Shown here in pieces: positions 9,067 to 16,116 of a stretch of DNA of 64,000 bases. Position 1 is the stretch's first letter; each line of letters opens with the position of its first letter. The DNA comes from Phocaeicola coprophilus. Its GTDB lineage: Bacteria > Bacteroidota > Bacteroidia > Bacteroidales > Bacteroidaceae. Both the position numbers and the translations under genes were made by a program. A model generated the notes under the pieces. The model was not told where the DNA came from. It ran no database searches and worked only from the letters and a program-made list of their open reading frames with translations. The stretch covers positions 62,001 to 126,000 of the forward strand of contig JACJJM010000004.1 of assembly GCA_016900015.1 (NCBI GenBank), read 5' to 3'.

Positions 9067-10092
9067 ATGCTACACTTCGATTGCGACTACATGGAAGGAG
9101 CACACCCGCTCATCCTCGAACGGCTCGTCCGGACCAACATGGAACAAACACCCGGCTACGGACTCGACCCCTATTGCGAAAGCGCGCGCGAACGCATCCG
9201 GCAAGCCTGCGGCTGCACAGACGCAGCCGTGCACTTCCTCGTCGGAGGCACACAGACCAACGCCACCGTCATCGACGGCATCCTCCGGCCCTGGGAAGGA
9301 GTGCTCGCCGCACAGACGGGACACATCAACGTGCACGAAGCCGGAGCCATCGAAGCCGGCGGGCACAAGGTCATCACCCTCCCGCAGGACGACGGGAAAG
9401 TCAGCCCCGACGACGTCGACCACTACATCACGACCTTCTACGCCGACCCCACCTACCCCCACATGACAGCCCCCGGCATGCTCTACATCTCCTACCCGAC
9501 CGAATACGGCACCCTCTACACCCTCTCCGAGCTCGAAGCCCTGAGCGGAGTCTGCCGCCGCCACGGCATCCCCCTCTACATCGACGGCGCACGCCTGGGA
9601 TACGGCCTCGCCGCAGACACAGCCGACGTCACGCTCGCCGACATCGCACGCCTGAGCGACGTGTTCTACATCGGGGGCACGAAAGTCGGAGCGCTCTTCG
9701 GCGAAGCAGTCGTCGTCACCAACCCCCGCCTGCTGACCAACTTCTTCCCCGTCATCAAGCAACACGGTGCCCTCCTCGCCAAAGGCCGCCTGCTCGGCAT
9801 CCAGTTCGACACCCTCTTCACCGACGGACTCTACCTGCGCATCTCGCGCCACGCCGTCGACATGGCCATGAAGCTCCGCGACGGACTCCTCCGGAAGGGC
9901 TACCGCTTCTTCACCAACTCGCCGACCAACCAACAGCTGCTCTTCCTCCCCCGCTCCCGGCGCGCGAAGCTCGACGGACGCGCCACCTTCGACACCTGGT
10001 TCCCCTACGACGACGACACCGACATCGTGCGCTTCGCCACCAGCTGGGCCACGCGCGAAGCCGACGTCGACGCCCTGCTCGAACTCCTCTGA
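9067..10092 (+). CDS. ltaE: low-specificity threonine aldolase (PLP)
   Basis: Predicted PLP enzyme cleaving L-threonine or allo-threonine to glycine and acetaldehyde; 341 aa from the ATG at 9067. Fold-type I marks: HFLVGGTQTNATVIDGIL for cofactor binding, IDGARLGYGL with the PLP-ring Asp, and YIGGTKVGALFGEAVV with the Schiff-base Lys near residue 211. Nearly every codon ends in C or G, so long false frames exist in the other five frames here. Other beta-eliminating lyases share the fold, so the exact substrate is inferred. Confidence 0.88.
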   Translation: MLHFDCDYMEGAHPLILERLVRTNMEQTPGYGLDPYCESARERIRQACGCTDAAVHFLVGGTQTNATVIDGILRPWEGVLAAQTGHINVHEAGAIEAGGHKVITLPQDDGKVSPDDVDHYITTFYADPTYPHMTAPGMLYISYPTEYGTLYTLSELEALSGVCRRHGIPLYIDGARLGYGLAADTADVTLADIARLSDVFYIGGTKVGALFGEAVVVTNPRLLTNFFPVIKQHGALLAKGRLLGIQFDTLFTDGLYLRISRHAVDMAMKLRDGLLRKGYRFFTNSPTNQQLLFLPRSRRAKLDGRATFDTWFPYDDDTDIVRFATSWATREADVDALLELL

Positions 10093-10139
10093 ACACACCC
10101 CGCCGACACCTCCGCCACCGGCGCACGTCCGAAGCGGAC

Positions 10140-10437
10140 AAATCCCGTAGCCGCGCAAGTACATTCCTGTAGTTGCGCGGCTACAAGTTTGTAACCGACC
10201 GGCTGCAAGTCTGTAGCCGACCGGCTACAAAATTACACCCGCTCAGATACACAGATTCATCCGGTGAAATACATCCGCGTACCCGGCGGCTACATCCATG
10301 CATCCGGCGGGCTGCGACCATGCACCTGCACGGCTACAACCACGTATCCGGCCGGCTACAAGCCGGAAACCGGACGGCTACAGCCACGTATATGCACAAC
10401 TGCGCCCCTGCATCCGCTCGGGATACAGGGGCGCAGT
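10140..10437. repeat. 22-nt palindromic tandem array B (about 13 units)
   Basis: The intergenic space between ltaE and the HU-like gene is almost filled by a degenerate tandem repeat. The TACA anchor (or TGCA/TGCG) recurs at 10160, 10182, 10204, 10226, 10248, 10270, 10291, 10313, 10335, 10357, 10379, 10401 and 10424: spacing 22 nt, with one 21 and one 23. Unit consensus is GTANCCGNCCGGCTACAA plus 4 nt, with GTAGCCG and CGGCTAC forming a palindrome. The terminal hairpin at 10399-10437 is built from the last units. There are no identical repeats with unique spacers, so it is not CRISPR. Confidence 0.85.
10399..10437 (-). terminator. hairpin after the HU-like gene
   Basis: A perfect 12-bp stem (10399-10410 with 10426-10437) around a 15-nt loop that can pair further. 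It lies 26 nt past the stop of the minus-strand HU gene, at the edge of array B. There is no U-run on either strand. Confidence 0.55.
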
Positions 10438-10462
10438 CCGTAAGATACCGTCACGAGGCGGC

Positions 10463-10942
10463 TCAGAGCTCACCGTCGTCGTTGCCGTCGTCATCCGTCC
10501 CGCCACCACCGGTGTCGGGCACTTCCTCCTCGTCCGTCGGCGTGCGTCCCGCCGCCAGCTTGTCAATCCATGCGAAGGACGCCTTCTTCAGTTCAGCCTT
10601 AAACGAGTCGCCCACCTGGAGGTTGATGTTCACACTCTTGATGTTGCGTGCCGACACTTCATCCTTCGTGTCCGACGCGCTGCTGGAGATGGTGACGTTG
10701 AAACCAGCCCAGTCGCCCAGCTTCACGCTTTCGCTCGCCAGCAAGTGGCGCAGGACAATCTTGCGCAGTTGCCGGAGCGCCATCATCGCCTCCGAGGGGT
10801 TGAGCGTCGTCTCATCGGCGATTTCCATCGCCACTTGCGTTTCGTCCACCTGCGTGGTGGTTACCTGCGTGACATACCATTTCTTCGGTTCGTCTGGACT
10901 TTGAGGATTTACCCGCTGTACGGGCTTGACCAGGATAGCCAT
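10463..10942 (-). CDS. HU-like DNA-binding protein (Bacteroidetes type)
   Basis: Nucleoid-associated protein of the HU family variant found in Bacteroidetes; 159 aa, longer than classical HU. It begins MAILVKPVQRVNPQSPDEPKKWYV, typical of the group, with dimerisation helices around TTLNPSEAMMALRQLRKIVLRHLL and a beta-arm region near SVKLGDWAGFNVTI. The last 25 residues are a Gly/Asp/Glu-rich acidic tail. It is flanked by two different 22-nt palindromic arrays, at 10140-10437 downstream and 11045-11130 upstream. Confidence 0.9.
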   Translation of the reverse strand: MAILVKPVQRVNPQSPDEPKKWYVTQVTTTQVDETQVAMEIADETTLNPSEAMMALRQLRKIVLRHLLASESVKLGDWAGFNVTISSSASDTKDEVSARNIKSVNINLQVGDSFKAELKKASFAWIDKLAAGRTPTDEEEVPDTGGGGTDDDGNDDGEL

Positions 10943-11009
10943 AGTAGTTCAAATTTTTAAGTTAAAATAAAATATTGCCAGTCTCTCTCTACGGGCCGGC
11001 GTGTCAGGA

Positions 11010-11040
11010 CAAAGGTAAGATTTATTTGCAGAAAAACAAT
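11010..11040 (-). promoter_or_regulatory. HU-like gene promoter
   Basis: Read on the minus strand: ATTG, 19 nt, TACCTTTG (-7 at 11010-11017). The leader to the start codon is about 60 nt. Confidence 0.65.
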
Positions 11041-11044
11041 AGAT

Positions 11045-11130
11045 GAGTGAAAAAATCGTCATCCGAAGAGCGAAAATTCGTCAACCAAGGAGTAAAAACT
11101 CGCCAATTTGAGGGCAAAAATTCGTCAATC
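11045..11130. repeat. 22-nt palindromic tandem array C (4 units)
   Basis: Four units. The anchor TCGTCA (once TCGCCA) recurs at 11056, 11078, 11100 and 11122, exactly 22 nt apart. Consensus is roughly GAGNGAAAATTCGTCANCC. Units carry short palindromes such as GAGT-AAAA-ACTC or CGAA-AA-TTCG. It lies between the divergent HU and folC promoters. Confidence 0.8.
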
Positions 11131-11165
11131 CGCCCCGGCGCGTGTGAGATGACGAAAAAACTCTG

Positions 11166-11173
11166 TACTTTTG
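11166..11173 (+). promoter_or_regulatory. folC -7 promoter element
   Basis: TACTTTTG matches TAnnTTTG. A TGTG sits 19 nt upstream as a weak -33. This supports the start at 11203; the longer in-frame reading upstream runs through array C. Confidence 0.55.
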
Positions 11174-11202
11174 TTCTGCAAAACACATCATCGCATACAG
11201 AC

Positions 11203-12492
11203 ATGAAGACGTACAAAGAGACATTGGACTATCTATATACCCGCGTGCCCATGTTCCAGCAAGTGGGCAGCGCAGGCTACAAGGAAGGGCTGGACAATAC
11301 GCTCCTGCTCGACGCGCACTTCGGACATCCCCACCGGTGCTACCGCACCATCCACGTCGCAGGCACGAACGGGAAAGGCTCGTGCTCGCACACCCTGGCC
11401 GCCATCCTCCAGTCGGCAGGCTACCGTGTCGGGCTCTACACCTCGCCTCACCTGGTGGACTTCCGCGAGCGCATCCGCGTCGACGGCATGCCCATCACGC
11501 AGGAGCGCGTCGTCGAGTTCGTCAATGCCGAGCGGGCCTTCTTCGAGCCGCTCCGCCCGTCATTCTTCGAGCTGACGACAGCCCTGGCATTCACCTGGTT
11601 TGCGGAGCAGAAAGTCGACGTCGCAGTCGTCGAAGTGGGCCTCGGAGGCCGGCTCGACTGCACGAACATCATCTCGCCCTCGCTCAGCATCATCACGAAC
11701 ATCAGCTTCGACCACACGCAGTTCCTCGGCGACACGCTCGCGAAAATCGCCTCCGAGAAGGCGGGCATCATCAAGCCCTCCACACCGGTCGTCATCGGGG
11801 AGACCACGCCGGAGACACGTCCGGTCTTCCTACGGAAAGCGCTCGACACGGGCGCCCCCATCCGCTTCGCCGAGGAAGACGGCGCGCTCCTCTCGGCATC
11901 CCCGCTCGCGGAGGGCGGCTTCCTGTACGTGACAGCCGACTATGGCGAGCTGCGCGGCGAACTGGGTGGCTACTGCCAGGAGAAGAACACGCGCACGCTG
12001 CTCACGGCCCTGCGCACGGTGCGCGAAGCATTCCCGCGCGTGGACGAGCGGTCTGTCCGTGAAGGATTCGCACGGGTGTGCGAACTGACCGGCCTGCAAG
12101 GACGCTGGCAACGCCTCGGCTCGCGGCCCGCGGTCGTGTGTGACACAGGGCACAACGTGGGCGGCCTCCGCTACATCGCCGAGCAACTGCGCCGCCAGAC
12201 ATGCCGGCAGCTGCGCATCGTGTTCGGCATGGTCAGCGACAAGGACGCTGACGGCGTGCTCTCGCTCCTCCCGGCCGACGCCGTGTACTACTTCACGCAG
12301 GCTTCCGTGCGCCGCGCAAGGCCTTCCGGAGAGCTGCGCGAGCTTGCCTCCCGCCACGGGCTTGAGGGCGAAGCATACCCCGACGTGGTGTCAGCCTTCC
12401 ATGCCGCGATGCACGACGCTTCGGCCGACGACTTCATCTTCGTGGGCGGCAGCAGCTTCGTCGTGGCCGATTTGCTGGCAGCAGGAAAATGA
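11203..12492 (+). CDS. folC: folylpolyglutamate/dihydrofolate synthase
   Basis: Adds glutamate to dihydropteroate and/or folates, a cytoplasmic Mur-ligase-type enzyme. 429 aa from the ATG at 11203 (MKTYKETLDYLYTRVPMFQQ), the usual FolC N terminus. ATP-binding loop HVAGTNGKGS near residues 49-58; the SPHLVDFRERIRV motif; the Mur-ligase central region NISFDHTQFLGDTLAKIASEKAGI; and CDTGHNVGG in the C-terminal domain. It is GC-rich like serS and ltaE. Whether it has both activities cannot be read from sequence. Confidence 0.95.
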   Translation: MKTYKETLDYLYTRVPMFQQVGSAGYKEGLDNTLLLDAHFGHPHRCYRTIHVAGTNGKGSCSHTLAAILQSAGYRVGLYTSPHLVDFRERIRVDGMPITQERVVEFVNAERAFFEPLRPSFFELTTALAFTWFAEQKVDVAVVEVGLGGRLDCTNIISPSLSIITNISFDHTQFLGDTLAKIASEKAGIIKPSTPVVIGETTPETRPVFLRKALDTGAPIRFAEEDGALLSASPLAEGGFLYVTADYGELRGELGGYCQEKNTRTLLTALRTVREAFPRVDERSVREGFARVCELTGLQGRWQRLGSRPAVVCDTGHNVGGLRYIAEQLRRQTCRQLRIVFGMVSDKDADGVLSLLPADAVYYFTQASVRRARPSGELRELASRHGLEGEAYPDVVSAFHAAMHDASADDFIFVGGSSFVVADLLAAGK

Positions 12493-12511
12493 TGGAATTT
12501 TCATCATGAGA

Positions 12512-12543
12512 TTTGTTTGAGATAAAGAAGTTATATACATTTG
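12512..12543 (+). promoter_or_regulatory. galM (first copy) promoter
   Basis: TTTG at 12512-12515, 20 nt, TACATTTG at 12536-12543, 28 nt before the start codon at 12572. Confidence 0.75.
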
Positions 12544-12571
12544 CATAATTAACCTTTGATTTGACTTACCT

Positions 12572-13657
12572 ATGCATAACTTGACAAACCGTTCGGAATT
12601 ATCGCGAAAAGATTTCCAAACGACAATAGACGGGAAAAGCACAGACCTTTATATTCTAACCAACCGTGAAGGACTGGAGATGGCTGTCTGCAACTACGGC
12701 GCCGCCATCCTCTCGCTTTTCACCCCCGACCGCGAGGGACGATATGCGAACATCATCCAAGGACATGACTCGCTGGAGCACTTGATGCACAGCCCGGTCG
12801 AAGTGCTCAGCACGACCATCGGCCGCTATGGCAACCGCATCGCGGGCGGACGCTTCACCCTCGAAGGGCAGGAATACCGGCTGGCTATCAACAATGGGCC
12901 CAACTCGCTGCACGGCGGCCCGACGGGATTTCACCGGCGCGTGTGGGACGTGCTGGAAGCTGACGAGTCGCACATCAGTATGTACTACATGTCACGCGAC
13001 GGCGAAGAAGGCTTCCCCGGCAATGTGGAAGTCTGGATGACCTACACGCTCACCGACGACAATGCGCTCCGCATCGACTATCGCGCGACGACTGACCGCA
13101 CGACCCTCGTCAACCTGACGAGCCACGCTTTCTTCAGCCTCTCGGGTATTTCCTCGCCCACGCCCCTCGTCCATGACAATATCGTCACAATCAATGCCGA
13201 CTTCTACCTGCCGACTGACGCGAACTCCATCCCGACAGGCGAGATACTGTCCGTGGAAGGTTCCCCGATGGACTTCCGCACACCCCATGAGGTGGGCGAG
13301 CGCATCGACTGTGACTTTGTCCAGTTGATACAGGCGCGTGGATATGACCATTGCTACGTGCTCCGCAAACGGGAAGCCGGCGAATTGAGCTTCGCTGCCC
13401 GCTGTGTCGAGCCCCGGAGCGGACGTGAGCTGGAAGTCTGGACGACGGAACCCGGCATCCAATTCTATACCGCCAACTGGAACGCAGGAATGACCGGTGC
13501 GCACGGGTCCACCTTCCCCGACCGCAGTGCCGTGTGCTTCGAGGCGCAACACTTCCCCGACACGCCGAACAAGCCCCACTTCCCGTCGGCAACACTTCGC
13601 CCCGGCGAGACCTATCGCCAGACGACCATCTATAAGTTTAGCATCCGACAGTCATGA
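12572..13657 (+). CDS. galM: aldose 1-epimerase, cytoplasmic form
   Basis: Mutarotase that interconverts alpha and beta anomers of galactose or other aldoses; 361 aa, no signal peptide. It has the GalM beta-sandwich marks: TTIGRYGNRIAGGRF, NGPNSLHGGPTGFHRRVW with a catalytic His, LTSHAFFSL with the second His, and GIQFYTANWN with the conserved region near the Glu base. It is the first gene of the sugar cluster but has its own promoter and a terminator-like hairpin behind it. A second, lipid-anchored copy lies at 14938-16077. Confidence 0.93.
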   Translation: MHNLTNRSELSRKDFQTTIDGKSTDLYILTNREGLEMAVCNYGAAILSLFTPDREGRYANIIQGHDSLEHLMHSPVEVLSTTIGRYGNRIAGGRFTLEGQEYRLAINNGPNSLHGGPTGFHRRVWDVLEADESHISMYYMSRDGEEGFPGNVEVWMTYTLTDDNALRIDYRATTDRTTLVNLTSHAFFSLSGISSPTPLVHDNIVTINADFYLPTDANSIPTGEILSVEGSPMDFRTPHEVGERIDCDFVQLIQARGYDHCYVLRKREAGELSFAARCVEPRSGRELEVWTTEPGIQFYTANWNAGMTGAHGSTFPDRSAVCFEAQHFPDTPNKPHFPSATLRPGETYRQTTIYKFSIRQS

Positions 13658-13663
13658 CATGAG

Positions 13664-13725
13664 TCTGTTCCCGGCCACAGCCGCCCATCCAGGAAGGCAT
13701 GACCGAGAACAGATTCGTCTTTTTA
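13664..13725 (+). terminator. terminator between galM and galK
   Basis: A long imperfect hairpin: TCTGTTC (13664-13670) with GAACAGA (13707-13713), extended inward by CGG/CCG with mismatches and followed by a T-rich tract. Alternatively an attenuator. Confidence 0.5.
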
Positions 13726-13734
13726 TGTTAACAT
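13725..13734. promoter_or_regulatory. palindrome upstream of galK, possible operator
   Basis: A perfect 10-bp palindrome ATGTTAACAT, 17 nt before the galK start. It could be a binding site for the NUDIX-type regulator encoded in the same cluster, but a single 10-bp palindrome in AT-rich DNA can occur by chance. Confidence 0.3.
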
Positions 13735-13751
13735 TTAAACTATAATATACT

Positions 13752-14906
13752 ATGGAAATAGAACATGTAAGAAGTCGTTTTATCAAACACTTCGATGGAA
13801 ACACCGGTTACATATACACATCACCCGGACGCATCAACCTTATCGGAGAACACACAGACTACAACGGGGGCTTCGTCTTCCCCGGAGCCATCGACAAAGG
13901 CATGATGGCGGAAATCCGACCCAACGGTACAAACAAAGTCCGTGCCTACTCCATCGACCTGAAGGACTACGTGGAGTTCGGACTGAACGAAGAGGACGCT
14001 CCCCGCACGAGCTGGGCACGCTACATCTTCGGCGTATGTCGTGAGATGATAAAGCGCGGTGTCGAAGTAAAAGGATTCAATACGGCATTCGCTGGCGACG
14101 TTCCCCTCGGAGCCGGTATGTCATCCTCAGCTGCATTGGAAAGTACCTATGCCTATGCGCTCAACGACCTGTTCGGTGACAACAGGCTGGACAAGTTCAC
14201 CCTGGCCCAAGTCGGACAAGCCACTGAACACAACTATTGTGGCGTGAATTGCGGCATCATGGACCAGTTTGCCTCCATTTTCGGTAAGAAAGACCATCTG
14301 ATATGCTTGGACTGCCGCAGCCTCGAGTACCAATATTACCCCTTCAAGCCGGAAGGCTACAAGCTCGTCCTGTTGGATTCTGTCGTAAAACACGAACTCG
14401 CCTCTTCGGCTTACAACAAACGTCGCCAAAGTTGCGAATCTGCCGTTGCAGCCATCCAGAAACACCATCCGGAAGTGAAACTGCTGCGCGACGCAAACAT
14501 GGAAATGCTCGACGAAGTGGCTGGTGAAATCAGTGCGGAAGACCGTATGCGGGCAGAGTATGTCATCGAAGAAATCCAGCGCGTCCTTGATGTCTGCCAG
14601 GCATTGCAAGACGGCGACTACGAGACTGTAGGCCTAAAGATGTACGAGACCCACGAAGGCATGAGCAAGCTCTACGAAGTAAGCTGCGAAGAACTGGATT
14701 TCCTGAACGAATGTGCACACAACCACGGGGTAACCGGCTCACGTATCATGGGAGGAGGTTTCGGCGGCTGTACGATCAATCTCGTAAAGGAGGAACGCTA
14801 CGAATCATTTGTCCACGAGACAGTCGCCAGCTTCCGTGAAGCGTTCAAGCGCTCTCCGAAGGTGTATGACGTAGTCATCAGCGATGGTGCAAGGAGATTG
14901 GAATAA
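13752..14906 (+). CDS. galK: galactokinase
   Basis: Phosphorylates galactose to galactose 1-phosphate in the Leloir pathway; 384 aa, normal length, cytoplasmic. GHMP kinase signature SPGRINLIGEHTDYNGG near residues 24-40, ATP-binding GDVPLGAGMSSSAALE near 116-131, and the C-terminal motif GSRIMGGGFGGCTINL. A lipoprotein mutarotase follows 31 nt downstream, then an SSS transporter. galT and galE are not in this window. Confidence 0.97.
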   Translation: MEIEHVRSRFIKHFDGNTGYIYTSPGRINLIGEHTDYNGGFVFPGAIDKGMMAEIRPNGTNKVRAYSIDLKDYVEFGLNEEDAPRTSWARYIFGVCREMIKRGVEVKGFNTAFAGDVPLGAGMSSSAALESTYAYALNDLFGDNRLDKFTLAQVGQATEHNYCGVNCGIMDQFASIFGKKDHLICLDCRSLEYQYYPFKPEGYKLVLLDSVVKHELASSAYNKRRQSCESAVAAIQKHHPEVKLLRDANMEMLDEVAGEISAEDRMRAEYVIEEIQRVLDVCQALQDGDYETVGLKMYETHEGMSKLYEVSCEELDFLNECAHNHGVTGSRIMGGGFGGCTINLVKEERYESFVHETVASFREAFKRSPKVYDVVISDGARRLE

Positions 14907-14937
14907 ACAGAAGTATTCAACTAAACAAAATAACATC

Positions 14938-16077
14938 ATGAAAAATGTAAGTAAAGTCTTGTTTGCAGGTGCTTGCTTATCCATCCTCGCATGTACCTCG
15001 CAACCCGAAAAGACCCTGACCAAGTCAGGACTCGATCCTCAAAAATTCCAAACAGAGGTCAATGGTAAGCAAACCCAACTATACACCTTGACAAATGCAA
15101 ACGGCATGGAAGTCTGCATCACGAACTTTGGTGGACGAATCGTTTCCATCATGGTCCCAGACAAGGCTGGCGAAATGCAAGACGTGGTCCTGGGATTTGA
15201 CAGCATTGCGGACTACATCAACATACCAAGCGATTTCGGAGCAGCCATCGGACGCTATGCAAACCGAATCAATCAAGGCAAACTCGTGCTCGACGGAGAG
15301 ACCATCCAATTACCACAAAACAACTACGGACACTGCCTCCACGGAGGACCGACAGGCTGGCAATATCAAGTATATACCGGAGAACAGCTCAACGACAGCA
15401 CGTTGCAACTGACCATGCAATCTCCGGACGGAGACAACAATTTCCCAGGCAATGTGACTGCACATGTGACCTACACATTAAAAGGCAACAACAGCATCGA
15501 CATCCAGTATGATGCCACAACCGACAAGAAAACAGTCATCAACATGACCAACCACTCTTACTTCAACTTGTCCGGTAATCCTCAGAACTCCATCACAGAC
15601 AATCTTCTTTATGTAAATGCTGACAGCATCACTCCTGTAGACAGCACATTCATGACTACTGGCGAAATGCTTGCGTTGGAAGGCAACAGCATGGACTTCA
15701 GAAATGCAAAACCAATCGCTGACGCACTCGACATGGCAAATGAACAAGTGAAATTCGGCATGGGCATTGACCACAACTATGTGCTGAACACCAAAGGAAA
15801 CATCGAAGAAGTAGCAGCCAGACTCGTGTGTCCATCGACCGGTATCTCCTTGGAAGTCTACACAGACGAACCAGGAATACAAGTCTACACCGGTAATTTT
15901 TTGGACGGAAGTGTGAAAGGAAAGAAAGGTATGGTGTATAATCAACGTGCAGCCATCTGCATGGAGACACAACACTATCCTGACAGCCCGAACAAACCCC
16001 AATGGCCTTCTGTCATCCTCGAACCCGGACAGACATACCAAAGCCATTGCATATTCAAATTTGGCGTAGAGAAATAA
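14938..16077 (+). CDS. galM: aldose 1-epimerase, lipoprotein form
   Basis: Second mutarotase, 379 aa from the ATG at 14938; an in-frame ATG at 14884 overlaps the end of galK and would spoil the signal. The signal peptide ends in a lipobox with Cys at residue 19 (SILAC), so this copy is lipid-anchored and acts on sugar outside the cytoplasm, before uptake by the SSS transporter 39 nt downstream. Motifs: AAIGRYANRINQGKL, NNYGHCLHGGPTGWQYQ, MTNHSYFNLSG, and PGIQVYTGNFLDG. Confidence 0.94.
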   Translation: MKNVSKVLFAGACLSILACTSQPEKTLTKSGLDPQKFQTEVNGKQTQLYTLTNANGMEVCITNFGGRIVSIMVPDKAGEMQDVVLGFDSIADYINIPSDFGAAIGRYANRINQGKLVLDGETIQLPQNNYGHCLHGGPTGWQYQVYTGEQLNDSTLQLTMQSPDGDNNFPGNVTAHVTYTLKGNNSIDIQYDATTDKKTVINMTNHSYFNLSGNPQNSITDNLLYVNADSITPVDSTFMTTGEMLALEGNSMDFRNAKPIADALDMANEQVKFGMGIDHNYVLNTKGNIEEVAARLVCPSTGISLEVYTDEPGIQVYTGNFLDGSVKGKKGMVYNQRAAICMETQHYPDSPNKPQWPSVILEPGQTYQSHCIFKFGVEK

Positions 16078-16116
16078 ACATACATACTATGAAAATCAAT
16101 AACTAAGAATAATTAT

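Noticed and set aside
9070-10172. Long open frames overlapping ltaE on both strands
   Set aside because: They are Arg/Pro- or Gly/Val-rich shadows caused by C/G-ending codons; the ltaE frame has clear enzyme motifs.
10140-10437. CRISPR array
   Set aside because: Period is only 22 nt, units are degenerate throughout, there is no constant repeat with unique spacers, and no cas gene lies nearby.
11047-11202. Earlier start of FolC
   Set aside because: The extension would translate array C and precedes the promoter at 11166-11173.
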